64,000 nt of DNA from Roseateles oligotrophus (lineage in GTDB: Bacteria; Pseudomonadota; Gammaproteobacteria; Burkholderiales; Burkholderiaceae_C). The notes under the pieces were generated by a model. The model searched no databases and was not told where the DNA came from. It saw only the letters and a program-made list of their open reading frames with translations. This document shows, in pieces, positions 44,906 through 53,583 of this stretch (the stretch's first letter is position 1; the number at the start of each line of letters is the position of its first letter). The stretch is taken from positions 1 through 64,000 of the forward strand of contig NZ_JACHLP010000011.1 in the NCBI RefSeq assembly GCF_014204525.1, in the 5' to 3' direction. A program made the position numbers and the translations under genes.

Positions 44906-46662
44906 AAGGTCTCCCCGCCCAAGGCCCACAGCCGGGCATAGCGGCCCTGCAAGGCCAGCAGCTCGGCATGGCTGCCCTGCTCGAGCAGCCGGCCGCCGTC
45001 CAGCACCAGGATGTGGTCGGCATGACGGACCGTGTCCAGCCGGTGCGCGATGAGCAGCAGGCTGCGGCCGCGCGCCAGCCGCGCCAGCGCCTGCTGGAGG
45101 GCCAGCTCGGTGCCGGCATCGGCAGCGGATGTGGCCTCGTCCAGCACCAGCACGGGCGGGTCGAGCAGCAGGGCGCGTGCGATGCTGAGCCGCTGGCGCT
45201 CGCCGCCGGAGAGCTGGGCATCCTCGCCCAGCACCGAGTCATAGCCGCGCGGCAGGGCCAGGATGCGGGCATGGATCTGGGCGGCACGCGCGGCGGCCTC
45301 GACCTCCTGCTGGCTGGCCGCGGGCCGGCCCAGCGCGATGTTGTCGCGCAGGCTGGCATGGATCAGCTGCACCTCCTGCAGCACAAAGCCGATCTGCCGG
45401 TACAGCACCGGGCTGTCCAGCTGGCGCAGGTCCACGCCACCCAGGGTGATGCGGCCCTGGGTGGGATCGAAGAAGCGCAGCAGCAAGCGCGCCAGCGTGG
45501 ACTTGCCCGCCCCCGAGGGGCCGACCACGGCCGTAACCGTGCCGGGCCGCAGGGTGAAGCTGATGTCGGACAGCAGCGGCGCCTGGCCCTCGTAGGCATA
45601 GCCCACATCCTCGAAGCAAACCTCATGGCCCTCGGGCAGCCGCGCACTGCCGGCGGGCGGCGGTGCCAGCAGGGGCGTGTCCAGCAAGGCCAGCACGCGC
45701 TGGGCGGCGGCCGTGGCACTGCCCAGTTCGTGCAACAGCGTGTGCAGCAGCAGCACCGGCGCGCAAACCCCCGGCGCCACCAGGACGAAGGGCAGCAGCT
45801 CCACGGCGCGGATCCAGCCCAGGGCCATGAACAGCGTGCCGGACAACAGCACCAGACCCAGCACCGTGACCGGCGCGATCAACGCATGCGCATGGGCCAT
45901 GGGCCCGACCAGGGGCCGGGTGAAAGCGGTAAAAGCCTGCGCAAAAGCGTCGACGGCCTCCCGGTAGCCCTGGTGCGCCCGGCCGCCCTGGCCAAAAGCC
46001 TTGAGCACCGGCAGGCCGGCGATGAACTCCGCCGTCGCGCTATTGATGCGCAACTGCCCGGCCACCAGCTCGGCCATGCTGGCCGCGCCGGCCCGCATGG
46101 CCCGGCGCAGGAACAGGAAGAAGCCCGGCAGGGGCAGCAATGCGACAATCGCCAGCCGCCAATCCAGCGCGAACAGATAGAGCGCCGAAACCAGGATGAC
46201 CCCGGCCACGCGCGCCACGGCGGTGTAGAAATGCGCCGTCAGGCCATGCAGCGTGCCGATGTCATCCTGCAACGCCTGCTTGACCTGACCGGAACTCCGC
46301 TCGGTGAACCAGCCCAGCGGCAGCTGGGCCAGGTGCCGCACAAGCCGCAGGCGCAGGCCATGGCTCAGCTCCGTATCGGCCAGATGGGCCAGCAACTCCG
46401 CCGCCAGCACCAGGCTCATGCCGACCCACACAGCCAGCACGCTCATGCCGATCACCCGCCAAACCTCGTCCCGCGTCGGCGCGGCCTCGCCCAGGGCGAG
46501 CTGGGCGATATGCAGGATGCCGGCCAGTGGCAGCAGGCTCAGCATGCTGCCCAAGGCGGCCAGCCCTGCCGCCAGGGCCAGCCGGGCGCGTATCGGTCGC
46601 AAGACCCGGCTGATCGGGCCGCCGCCCCCAGACTCGGCCGTGGCCGTTTCGCAAATACTCAT
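44899..46662 (-). CDS. ABC half-transporter of exporter fold, YbtP/IrtA-like
   Basis: 587 residues: six-helix membrane domain, then an ATPase with Walker A GPSGAGKSTLARLLL, signature LSGGERQRLSIARAL and Walker B VLVLDEATSAAD. It is the first gene of the iron operon and the partner of the next half-transporter. It lacks the siderophore-interacting reductase domain of IrtA. The start MSICETATAE is chosen because the upstream frame crosses the regulatory region; no good ribosome site is visible. Confidence 0.83.
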   Translation of the reverse strand: MSICETATAESGGGGPISRVLRPIRARLALAAGLAALGSMLSLLPLAGILHIAQLALGEAAPTRDEVWRVIGMSVLAVWVGMSLVLAAELLAHLADTELSHGLRLRLVRHLAQLPLGWFTERSSGQVKQALQDDIGTLHGLTAHFYTAVARVAGVILVSALYLFALDWRLAIVALLPLPGFFLFLRRAMRAGAASMAELVAGQLRINSATAEFIAGLPVLKAFGQGGRAHQGYREAVDAFAQAFTAFTRPLVGPMAHAHALIAPVTVLGLVLLSGTLFMALGWIRAVELLPFVLVAPGVCAPVLLLHTLLHELGSATAAAQRVLALLDTPLLAPPPAGSARLPEGHEVCFEDVGYAYEGQAPLLSDISFTLRPGTVTAVVGPSGAGKSTLARLLLRFFDPTQGRITLGGVDLRQLDSPVLYRQIGFVLQEVQLIHASLRDNIALGRPAASQQEVEAAARAAQIHARILALPRGYDSVLGEDAQLSGGERQRLSIARALLLDPPVLVLDEATSAADAGTELALQQALARLARGRSLLLIAHRLDTVRHADHILVLDGGRLLEQGSHAELLALQGRYARLWALGGETLC

Positions 46663-46748
46663 GGGAAAAAATGCAAGGACTCTGAAGACCCGGTGCCGCG
46701 GGGCCGTGCAAGGCCGCGGCCGTGCAGCCCTGTCGAGAATCGGAATAC

Positions 46749-46777
46749 GAATTAGTTGCATCACTATAAACTAATTC
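46749..46777. promoter_or_regulatory. inverted-repeat operator in the divergent TetR / iron operon promoter region
   Basis: A perfect 9-bp inverted repeat (GAATTAGTT / AACTAATTC) with an 11-base spacer containing TATAAA-like sequence. It lies between the divergent TetR gene and the half-transporter gene, the expected place and form for a TetR-family binding site controlling both. Confidence 0.7.
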
Positions 46778-46824
46778 ACCAACAGCACGACCACAAGACC
46801 ACAGGCCTCCAAAGGGAACCCGTC

Positions 46825-47454
46825 ATGCCATCGCCCAAGACCCCTGCCCCGCGCGGACGCCCCCGCAGCATCACGCCCGCGCGCATCGCCGATGCGGGCA
46901 TCGCCATCGGCCTGCCCCACATCACCTTTGTCGGCCTCGCCGCCGCGCTGGGCGTCAGCCATATGGCGCTGTACAAGCATGTGCCCAGCCTGGAGGCGCT
47001 GAAGAGCCTGGTCGCCGAGCAGATCTTCAGCCGCTGGGAGCTGCCCCCGGCTCGCGCAGGCGGCCCGGGCGAGCTGGAGCAATACCTGTTTCTGTTCGTC
47101 GCCTCGCTGCGCGAGCTGGTCAAGGCTCACCCGGGGCTGACGCCTTTTCTGCTCCGCCGCTCGGCCGCAACCCAGCCCATGATCGCCAAGATAGACCATC
47201 ACCAAAGCCTGGTGGCGCAGGCCTACGGCATCTCCAAGACCCAGGCACGCGAGCTGCTGGCCACGCTGGCCTTCCACTGCATCGCCGTGGCCGACACGGT
47301 CTATTCGGTCTCGGGCCAGGGGCTGGAACTGGCCTCGGACCGGGCGGCCGAGGCGGCCGAGATCGAGGCCGAATTCGCCCAGGGCATGCGCACCCTGATC
47401 GTGGGCGCGCTGACCCTGCTGGCGCGTGAGGGCTCGGCCAATTACCGTCAATGA
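46825..47454 (+). CDS. TetR family transcriptional regulator
   Basis: 209 residues with an N-terminal HTH (RITPARIADAG..., VGLAAALGVSHMALYKHV) and an all-helical ligand domain. AAAGGGAA precedes the ATG. It is divergent from the seven-gene siderophore operon and overlooks the 9-bp inverted repeat, so it is probably its repressor. The ligand is unknown; a siderophore, haem or metal complex is conceivable. Confidence 0.9.
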   Translation: MPSPKTPAPRGRPRSITPARIADAGIAIGLPHITFVGLAAALGVSHMALYKHVPSLEALKSLVAEQIFSRWELPPARAGGPGELEQYLFLFVASLRELVKAHPGLTPFLLRRSAATQPMIAKIDHHQSLVAQAYGISKTQARELLATLAFHCIAVADTVYSVSGQGLELASDRAAEAAEIEAEFAQGMRTLIVGALTLLAREGSANYRQ

Positions 47455-47479
47455 AAGTAGTTATGTTTTAATCGGCCGC

Positions 47480-47494
47480 CGTCCTGCCAGGACG
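47480..47494. other. small palindrome after the TetR gene
   Basis: CGTCCTG-C-CAGGACG is a perfect 7-bp inverted repeat 26 bases beyond the TetR stop, followed by AAAACA. It could end the TetR mRNA weakly or be a protein site before the thioredoxin-like gene. Confidence 0.3.
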
Positions 47495-47522
47495 AAAACA
47501 GAACAACAGGGAGCCAGCACAT

Positions 47523-48095
47523 TTGAAAAAGAGCAAACCCAAACACTGGACCGCGGTGCTTGCCCTGGTGGCCTGCATCATGGGTCCTCTGCACACCACG
47601 ACCGCATGGGCGGGCGGCCCGCCCTACCAGCCGCTGCCCAAATTCGGAATCGAGCCGGGTGCCCCCTTCCCGGCCGACGGCCTGCTCGACCCCGCGGGCC
47701 AACCCTTTGCCCTGGAGCCCTTGCGCGGCAAGCCCGTGCTGATCAACTTCTTCGCTAAGTTTTGCGCGCCCTGCATCAAGGAAGTGCCCCAGCTCAACCA
47801 GGTCAAGGCCCGCCGCACGGACTTCCATATGCTGGCCATCACCCTGGACAGCAGGGCCGACGCGGCGGACTACGTCAAAAACCACGGCCTGCGCTGGCAG
47901 GTCGCCGCCAATGGCGCCGATCTGATGCTCAACCGCCTCAGGGTCATGGCCTTCCCGGCCTTTGCTCTGCTCGACAGGGACGGACACCTGCTGGCCACGG
48001 TGATGGGCAATCAGCTGGGCGCTGCGGACGGCCACGCCACGGCCGAGGGGATTGAGGCCTGGGTGGACCTGCAGCTGGGCAAAAAGCTGAAGTGA
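47523..48095 (+). CDS. TlpA-like thioredoxin-fold protein, exported
   Basis: 190 residues. An N-terminal signal (AVLALVACIMGPLHTTTAWA) precedes a redoxin domain with active site CAPC at about residues 81-84 (FFAKFCAPCIKEVPQL) and the cis-Pro region RVMAFPAFALLDRDG. It is a periplasmic thiol-disulfide or peroxiredoxin-like protein. The start is TTG, with GGAG some 10 bases upstream. It lies between the TetR gene and the FecI set; a link to iron uptake is only positional. Confidence 0.8.
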   Translation: MKKSKPKHWTAVLALVACIMGPLHTTTAWAGGPPYQPLPKFGIEPGAPFPADGLLDPAGQPFALEPLRGKPVLINFFAKFCAPCIKEVPQLNQVKARRTDFHMLAITLDSRADAADYVKNHGLRWQVAANGADLMLNRLRVMAFPAFALLDRDGHLLATVMGNQLGAADGHATAEGIEAWVDLQLGKKLK

Positions 48096-48130
48096 ACGAC
48101 CAAAGCCGAGGCGTTTAGACCGGCAGATAC

Positions 48131-48149
48131 AATGAGATTAATTCTCATT
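48131..48149. promoter_or_regulatory. Fur-box-like palindrome upstream of the FecI-type sigma gene
   Basis: AATGAGA-TTAAT-TCTCATT, a 19-base site with perfect 7-bp arms, closely resembles Fur boxes of beta- and gammaproteobacteria. It lies 31 bases before the sigma-factor ATG, so iron repression of the fecIRA-like set is expected. Confidence 0.75.
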
Positions 48150-48180
48150 AACAATACTTCTGCCTTCCGCCATCGTGTTG

Positions 48181-48693
48181 ATGACCGAACCCTCCGTCCA
48201 GCCTCAGCCGCTCTTGCAAGGCCTGTACCGCGAGCACCACGGCTGGCTGCTGGCCTGGCTGGATCGCCGCATACGCTGCGCTGCCGACGCGGCCGACCTG
48301 AGCCAGGACGTCTTTCTGCGCCTGCTGCGGCGCCCGCAAGCCCTGCCGCTGCAGGCGCCGCGCGCCTATCTGGCCACGGTGGCGCGCGGCCTGATGATTG
48401 ACCATTGGCGGCGCCGCGAACTGGAACAAGCCTGGGCCGAGACCCTGGCCGCCCTGCCCGAGGCCCAGGCCCCCTCGCCGGAGCAAGAGCTGGAGCTGCT
48501 GCAGCTGCTGATCGAGATCGACCGGGTACTCGACGGGCTGAAACCGGCCGTGCGCCGCGCCTTTCTGCTGGCCCGGCTGGAGGGCCTGAGCTGCCCTCAG
48601 ATTGCCCGCGAGCTGGGTATTTCCCTGGCCACGGCCGAGCGCCATGTGGCGGCCGGTCTGCGCCGCTGCTACGCGCTGCGCTACGAGTCGTGA
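48181..48693 (+). CDS. FecI-type ECF sigma factor
   Basis: 170 residues with sigma-2 (AADAADLSQDVFLRLL, YLATVARGLMIDHWRR) and sigma-4 regions (VRRAFLLARLEGLSCPQIA, LGISLATAERHVAAGL). In the Fec paradigm it is released by FecR when the receptor is loaded and then transcribes the receptor gene. ATG at 48181; a GTG two codons earlier is in frame. Its stop overlaps the fecR-like GTG start. Confidence 0.93.
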   Translation: MTEPSVQPQPLLQGLYREHHGWLLAWLDRRIRCAADAADLSQDVFLRLLRRPQALPLQAPRAYLATVARGLMIDHWRRRELEQAWAETLAALPEAQAPSPEQELELLQLLIEIDRVLDGLKPAVRRAFLLARLEGLSCPQIARELGISLATAERHVAAGLRRCYALRYES

Positions 48694-49646
48694 CAGATCT
48701 GCCCGAACCGGTGATCGCGGCCGCCATAGGCTGGGCCGTCAAGCAAGACCTGGGTCGGCCCGATGCGCCCGCCCAAGCAGGCTTTGCCGAATGGCTGGCC
48801 GCCGACCCGCTGCACGCCCTGGCCTGGCAACGTGTCAGCGCGCTGCATGCCGGGCACGCGCCGCCAGGATCTGCCAAGGTCCTGGGCCTGGCGCTGAACC
48901 AGGCCCGGCGCAAGAGCGGGCGGCGCCAGGCGCTCAAGCTGCTGTCGCTGGCCGGCCTGGGCACAGGCACGGCCTGGCTGGCCCGCGAGCAACTGCCATG
49001 GCAGCGCCTGCTGGCCGACGCCAGCACCGCCATCGGCGAGCAGAAAACCCTGCGGCTGGCCGATGGCAGCCGCCTGATGCTCAACACCGACAGCGCCGTG
49101 CGCAGCGCCATCACGCCGCAGGAACGTCGCGTCGAGCTGCTGCGGGGCGAGATCGGCATCAGCACCTTGGCCGCCGACGGCCGGCCGTTCTGGATCGACA
49201 GCCCGGCAGGCCGGGTGCAGGCTGGGGGCTGCCGCCTGGTCTTGCGGCTGATGGACGATAGGGCCCGCCTGCGCATCAGCGTGCAGCAGGGTGCGGCGGC
49301 GCTCCATCCGGCCGCCGACGCCAGCCGCAGCGAGGTGCAGGCCGGCCAAAGCCGCTGGCTGAGCGCCACCGGCAGCAGCGTCGCCGACGCGTCTGGCCTG
49401 CCCGAGGCCGATGCCTGGACCGACGGCGTAGTCGCCGGCCAGCGCATGCGCCTGGACCAGGTGCTGGCCGAGCTGGCTCGCTACCGGCATGGCCGCATCC
49501 GCTGCGACGCCAGGGTGGCCGGCCTGCCGGTGTCCGGGGTCTTCCATGTGGCACGCAGCGAGCAGGCGCTGGAATTTCTGCAGCGCAGCCTGCCCATCCG
49601 GGTGCGCCGCCTGACGCCCTGGTGGACCGAGATCCTGCCACGTTGA
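48690..49646 (+). CDS. FecR-type anti-sigma / signal transducer
   Basis: 318 residues starting at a GTG that overlaps the sigma stop (GTGA). An N-terminal DUF4880 region (GFAEWLAADPLHALAWQRV) is followed by a single membrane segment (LLSLAGLGTGTAWLA). A periplasmic FecR domain (LADGSRLMLNTDSAV, VELLRGEIGI) and a C-terminal STN-binding part follow. It relays receptor occupancy to the ECF sigma factor across the inner membrane. Confidence 0.93.
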   Translation: MTDLPEPVIAAAIGWAVKQDLGRPDAPAQAGFAEWLAADPLHALAWQRVSALHAGHAPPGSAKVLGLALNQARRKSGRRQALKLLSLAGLGTGTAWLAREQLPWQRLLADASTAIGEQKTLRLADGSRLMLNTDSAVRSAITPQERRVELLRGEIGISTLAADGRPFWIDSPAGRVQAGGCRLVLRLMDDRARLRISVQQGAAALHPAADASRSEVQAGQSRWLSATGSSVADASGLPEADAWTDGVVAGQRMRLDQVLAELARYRHGRIRCDARVAGLPVSGVFHVARSEQALEFLQRSLPIRVRRLTPWWTEILPR

Positions 49647-49739
49647 CATTTTTTTGAATCTTGGTGAGGGGATGGCCCTGTCTCGTCCGGCCTGAGGTTC
49701 AGAAGGCCCTGATTTCCAGGCTGCCACGCCCTCTCGTCA

Positions 49740-52208
49740 ATGAAAAAACATCAGACCTCCCCTCGTCTGCTCAGCCGTCTGGCGCTGCACAGCGCCCTGC
49801 TGGGCCTGAGCCTGCTGGGCGCCCAGTCCGGCGCCATCGCGCAAACCGCACCAGCCGTCCGACACGACATACCGGCCACCTCGCTGGAGGCCGCACTGCA
49901 GCGTTATGCCCGCAGCACCGGCATCAATCTGAGCTATGACGCGGCCCTGCTGGCCGGGCGCCAAAGCCAGGCCTTGCAGGGGAGCTACACCCCGGCCGCC
50001 GGCCTGGCCGCCCTGCTGGCCGGCAGCGGCCTGCAGGCCCAGGCCCAGCCGGGCGGCGGCTTTGTGCTGCGCCCGGCCGTGGCCCAAGCCGCACCACCGC
50101 CGGCCACCTTGGCGGCTAGACCCGCCGCAACACCGGCCCGGCCCGCCAGCACGCCCGAGCCCGAACCCCAGGCCGCCCTGCCGCTGGTGCGAGTCAGCGG
50201 TACGGCCGACCGCCAGGCCCAGCGCGAACTCGGCTACCGGGCCAGAACGCAGGCCTCCGCCGGCTTTGGCGAGCAGGCCTTGCTGGACACGCCCTTCCAG
50301 GTCAGCGTGGTGACGGCCGAGCTGATGCGCGACCAACAATCCCGCTCGCTGGCCGATGTGGCGCGGCTGGACGCCTCGGCCGTGGTCGGCGCGCCCGACA
50401 CCGGCTGGTACGACCGCATCTCCTTGCGTGGCTTCTCTATCCGCGAGGCCTATCGCGACGGTCTGCGCATCAGCGACCAGGCACAGGTGCCGCTGGACAA
50501 CAAAGCGGCGGTGGAATTCGTCAAGGGCTTGTCGGCGCTGCGCTACGGCTTCAGCACGCCGGGCGGCGTGATCAACTACATGGTCAAACGCCCCACCGAG
50601 GCACCGCTCAGCCGTGCCGGCCTGAGCCTGAACGGCTTTGGTGGCCTGGCCCTGCACACCGATCTGAGCCGCCGTTTCGGAGTGGACCAATCCCTGGGCC
50701 TGCGCCTGAATGCCAGCCTGGAGCACGAGCGCCATGAGGTAGCCGAGCAGCGCGGGCCACGTCGCTTTGTCAGCGCGGCGCTGGACTGGCTGCCCCGGCC
50801 GGACCTGCGGGTGGAGCTGGAAGGCGAGTTCCAGCAGCGCGAGCTGGGCGGCAACTACGGCCTGGGGCCCGATGCCTTCGCCCCCGGCGTGGACTCCCAG
50901 GCTCTGCTGGCGCGGCTCGACCGCAAAGCCTATCGCGGCCAGAGCTGGTCCACCTACCCTTCCCGCACCAGCGCAGGCAGCGCGCGCCTGAGCTTTGCAC
51001 TGAACGACAACTGGCGCTTGCAAGCGGCCGCCCAGGTGCAGCGCATACGCCGTGCGCAATACGGCATGTGGGTCAGCAGCGAAAGCCTGCAGGCGAATGG
51101 CGATCTGCAGCTGGAACACTACATCAGCGAGCAACAGCTGCGCGGCGGCGAGGCCATGACTATGCGTCTGGACGGTACATTCCACACCGCAGCCCTGAGC
51201 CACCAGCTGACCTTGGGCCTGGAGCGCACGCGCGAAATCCAGTTCGAACCGGCCGTCTTCTGGGCCACGCTGGGGCGTAGCAATCTGTTCAACCCGGTGC
51301 GCTACCCCAAACCCAGTTTTGCGCCGGAACAAGCCGACGACTGGGACAACCGCAATATCACGGACTCGGTTTTCCTGAACGACACGATCAGCTGGGGCAG
51401 CGACTGGCAGCTCAATGTCGGACTGCGCCAACTGCGCCCCCGCTTCGAGAACTTCAAGCGCGACGGCAGCCTGAAAGCCGCCCCCTTCAAGCGGTCTGCC
51501 TTCACGCCCAGTCTCAGCCTGGCCTACAAGCCGGCCGCCCACCTGTCCATCTATGCCAACTATGTGCAAGGCCTGGAGGGCGGTGGCACCGCGCCCACCG
51601 ACCAAGACATCGTCAACAAGGGCGAGGTCATGCCGGCCCTACGCAGCCATCAGCAGGAAATCGGCTTCAAGGCCGAACTGGGCGCGGGCAGCCTGTTCTC
51701 GGCAGCGCTGTTCAATATCGACAAGGGCCTGGAACGCAGGAGCGAAGCCAAGCGCTGGGTGCAGGACGGGCGCCAGGTGCATCGCGGCGTCGAAGCCAGC
51801 CTGAGCGGCACGGTGCGCCCGGGCTTGCGCCTGGTCAGCAGCCTGGCCTGGCTGGACGCCAAGACCGTCAAGGGCGAGGACCCCAGCATCGTCGGCAAAC
51901 GCCCCACCGATGTGCCCAAGCTGCAGGCCAATGTCTTGGCCGACTGGCAGCTGCCGGGCCTGCCGGGCTGGTCGCTCAATGCCGGCGCCTTCCACAAGGG
52001 CAGCCGCGCCATCACGGCGGACAACCGCCTGAGCCTGCCGGCCTACACCCGCTTCGACGCCGGCCTGCGCTATGCCGGCCCGCTGGCCGGCGTGGAGAGC
52101 ACGGTGCGACTGAACGTGCAGAACCTCGGTGACAAGCGCTACTTCGAAACCGGCTACGCCTTCGGCCTGCCGCGCACGCTGCTGTTGTCGGTAGACCTGG
52201 AGTGGTGA
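49740..52208 (+). CDS. TonB-dependent siderophore receptor with signalling domain (FecA-type)
   Basis: 822 residues. Signal peptide ending near AIAQ, then an STN signalling domain (DIPATSLEAALQRYA, STGINLSYD). A Pro/Ala linker, plug (VVTAELMRDQQSRSLADV, SLRGFSIREAYRDGL) and barrel ending LLLSVDLEW follow. The STN domain contacts FecR, so the receptor both transports and signals. The ligand is unknown. It is downstream of the FecI-FecR pair after 93 bases. Confidence 0.94.
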   Translation: MKKHQTSPRLLSRLALHSALLGLSLLGAQSGAIAQTAPAVRHDIPATSLEAALQRYARSTGINLSYDAALLAGRQSQALQGSYTPAAGLAALLAGSGLQAQAQPGGGFVLRPAVAQAAPPPATLAARPAATPARPASTPEPEPQAALPLVRVSGTADRQAQRELGYRARTQASAGFGEQALLDTPFQVSVVTAELMRDQQSRSLADVARLDASAVVGAPDTGWYDRISLRGFSIREAYRDGLRISDQAQVPLDNKAAVEFVKGLSALRYGFSTPGGVINYMVKRPTEAPLSRAGLSLNGFGGLALHTDLSRRFGVDQSLGLRLNASLEHERHEVAEQRGPRRFVSAALDWLPRPDLRVELEGEFQQRELGGNYGLGPDAFAPGVDSQALLARLDRKAYRGQSWSTYPSRTSAGSARLSFALNDNWRLQAAAQVQRIRRAQYGMWVSSESLQANGDLQLEHYISEQQLRGGEAMTMRLDGTFHTAALSHQLTLGLERTREIQFEPAVFWATLGRSNLFNPVRYPKPSFAPEQADDWDNRNITDSVFLNDTISWGSDWQLNVGLRQLRPRFENFKRDGSLKAAPFKRSAFTPSLSLAYKPAAHLSIYANYVQGLEGGGTAPTDQDIVNKGEVMPALRSHQQEIGFKAELGAGSLFSAALFNIDKGLERRSEAKRWVQDGRQVHRGVEASLSGTVRPGLRLVSSLAWLDAKTVKGEDPSIVGKRPTDVPKLQANVLADWQLPGLPGWSLNAGAFHKGSRAITADNRLSLPAYTRFDAGLRYAGPLAGVESTVRLNVQNLGDKRYFETGYAFGLPRTLLLSVDLEW

Positions 52209-52233
52209 GGCCGCGGCGCTGAACCGCGATATC

Positions 52234-52272
52234 GAGCGCATGAGGGAGCTGGCTGCTGTTGCGCACGGCTCA
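52234..52272. repeat. 39-bp imperfect direct repeat, copy A (DUF465 5' remnant)
   Basis: 35 of 39 bases match 53551-53589, which covers the first codons and start region of the DUF465 gene. Read on the minus strand it encodes a GTG-started fragment, (M)RNSSQLPHALDI, and then loses homology. It is a truncated copy of the 5' end of a DUF465 gene just beyond the receptor stop. Confidence 0.8.
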
Positions 52273-52378
52273 TCGTCCTTGTCCGACTCGTCCGAAGAGC
52301 GCCGCAAGTCTTGCGCGCGGGCCGGCCGGCCTGGCCTGACAATGCCGCCTCTAAGCATGCAACCGAGAAGAGGCCCCT

Positions 52379-52708
52379 ATGGCGCGCGACCCAGGTTTGG
52401 AAGCCATTCTGTTCGAGGAGCTTGGCGGACTGGACGGCCTCACGGACAAGGCCATGTTCGGCGGCTGGGCCTGGCTGCTGGAAGGCCATCTGCTCTGTGG
52501 CGCGCGCACGGACGGCATGCTGGTGCGCCTGGGCAAGGGGCAGGACGGCTGGGCCCTCGCCCTGCCGGGCGTGGCAGCCATGATCTCTCGTGGCAAGCCC
52601 ATGGCGGGATGGGTCAGGGCCGAGGCGCGGGCTTTTGCTAACGACCAAGTCCGCCGGCAACTGCTGGATGCCGCGCTGCGCTTTGTGGCCGCCTTGCCCA
52701 GAAAGTAA
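52379..52708 (+). CDS. TfoX N-terminal domain protein
   Basis: 109 residues matching the stand-alone TfoX-N fold (TDKAMFGGWAWLLEGHLLCG). Full-length TfoX/Sxy regulates competence; stand-alone N-domains have no settled role. AAGAGG precedes the ATG. It lies between the two 39-bp direct repeats with the kinase gene. Confidence 0.82.
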   Translation: MARDPGLEAILFEELGGLDGLTDKAMFGGWAWLLEGHLLCGARTDGMLVRLGKGQDGWALALPGVAAMISRGKPMAGWVRAEARAFANDQVRRQLLDAALRFVAALPRK

Positions 52709-52774
52709 GACCCAGTCCCATGGGCCTGACCCGAACCCCATGCGCACAATAATGCGCTGAGGAAAGCCAGCACC

Positions 52775-53281
52775 ATGCCCATCATCCACCTCATCGAAGG
52801 CCCCGTCGGCGCCGGCAAATCGACCTTTGCCAAGTCGCTCGCCGCTCGTGTCGAAGCGCCGCATATCGCGCTGGACGAGTGGTTCGCCAGGCTCTTCAGC
52901 CCGGACCGGCCGGCCACGGATCTGCTGCCCTGGTATATCGCACGCAAGACCCGGCTGCTCGATCAGATCTGGCGGCATGCGCAGGACCTGCTGGCTTGCG
53001 GCATGGCGCCGGTACTCGAACTGGGCCTGGTCCAGCGGCAGAGCCGCGCAGAGTTTTATCTGCGCGCACGCGAGGCGGGCATCGACCTGCAGGTGTATTT
53101 GCTGCAGACGCCCCGCGATGTGCGGCGTGAACGAGTCATGCGCAGAAACATCGAGCAAGGCCCCACGTTTTCCATGCTCGTGCCCGCGCCGTTTTTCGAG
53201 ATGGCGAGCGATGCCTGGGAAGAACCCGATGAAGCCGAGATTGCGGAGCAGCGCATCGAGATCATCGCCAACGGGGCTTGA
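52775..53281 (+). CDS. P-loop AAA_33-type kinase-like protein
   Basis: 168 residues with Walker A EGPVGAGKSTFAKSLA at the N-terminus, a following ALDEWF acidic motif and an Arg-rich lid (PRDVRRERVMRRN). The size and layout match small AAA_33/zeta-like or antibiotic-kinase-like phosphotransferases. Substrate unknown. It is inside the direct-repeat-bounded segment and converges on the DUF465 gene. Confidence 0.78.
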   Translation: MPIIHLIEGPVGAGKSTFAKSLAARVEAPHIALDEWFARLFSPDRPATDLLPWYIARKTRLLDQIWRHAQDLLACGMAPVLELGLVQRQSRAEFYLRAREAGIDLQVYLLQTPRDVRRERVMRRNIEQGPTFSMLVPAPFFEMASDAWEEPDEAEIAEQRIEIIANGA

Positions 53282-53337
53282 GCCCAAGCACCCAGGCTCG
53301 ATGCGATTCAAACGCGAGCGGCATGCTGCGCCGCTTG

Positions 53338-53583
53338 TCAGCCCTTGGCCAACTGATACAGCTCATCCTTCAGCCGCGCCCGCTGCTGCTTCATCGCATG
53401 CAAGGCGTGGTCTTCGATCGCCTTGATGCCGAGTTCGTCCTGGCTGATCTGCTTGTCCAGCGCATCGTGCGCTTCAAGCTGCTTGGCGAAGTGGGCGTTC
53501 TCCTGCTTGAGCTGCTTGATGCGCTCGGCCAGTTCAGGAAACTCGATGCTGAGCGCGTGAGGGAGCAGGCTGCTGTTGTGCAT
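53338..53583 (-). CDS. DUF465 (YdcH-like) protein
   Basis: 81 residues, wholly helical and likely coiled coil. Family pattern: FPELAERIKQLKQENAHFAK, then DALDKQISQ and a C-terminal LKQQRARLKDEL-like helix. The function is unknown. Its first 13 codons and start region recur as a truncated copy 1317 bases away. Confidence 0.88.
   Translation of the reverse strand: MHNSSLLPHALSIEFPELAERIKQLKQENAHFAKQLEAHDALDKQISQDELGIKAIEDHALHAMKQQRARLKDELYQLAKG

Noticed and set aside
53317-53335. hairpin between the convergent kinase and DUF465 genes
   Set aside because: A 6-bp stem (AGCGGC/GCCGCT) without a T-run on either side is too weak to call a terminator in this GC-rich sequence.
52209-53337. phage or integrative-element attachment sites around the tfoX/kinase pair
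   Set aside because: There is no integrase, tRNA end or mobility gene nearby. The direct repeats are better explained as DUF465 gene fragments.
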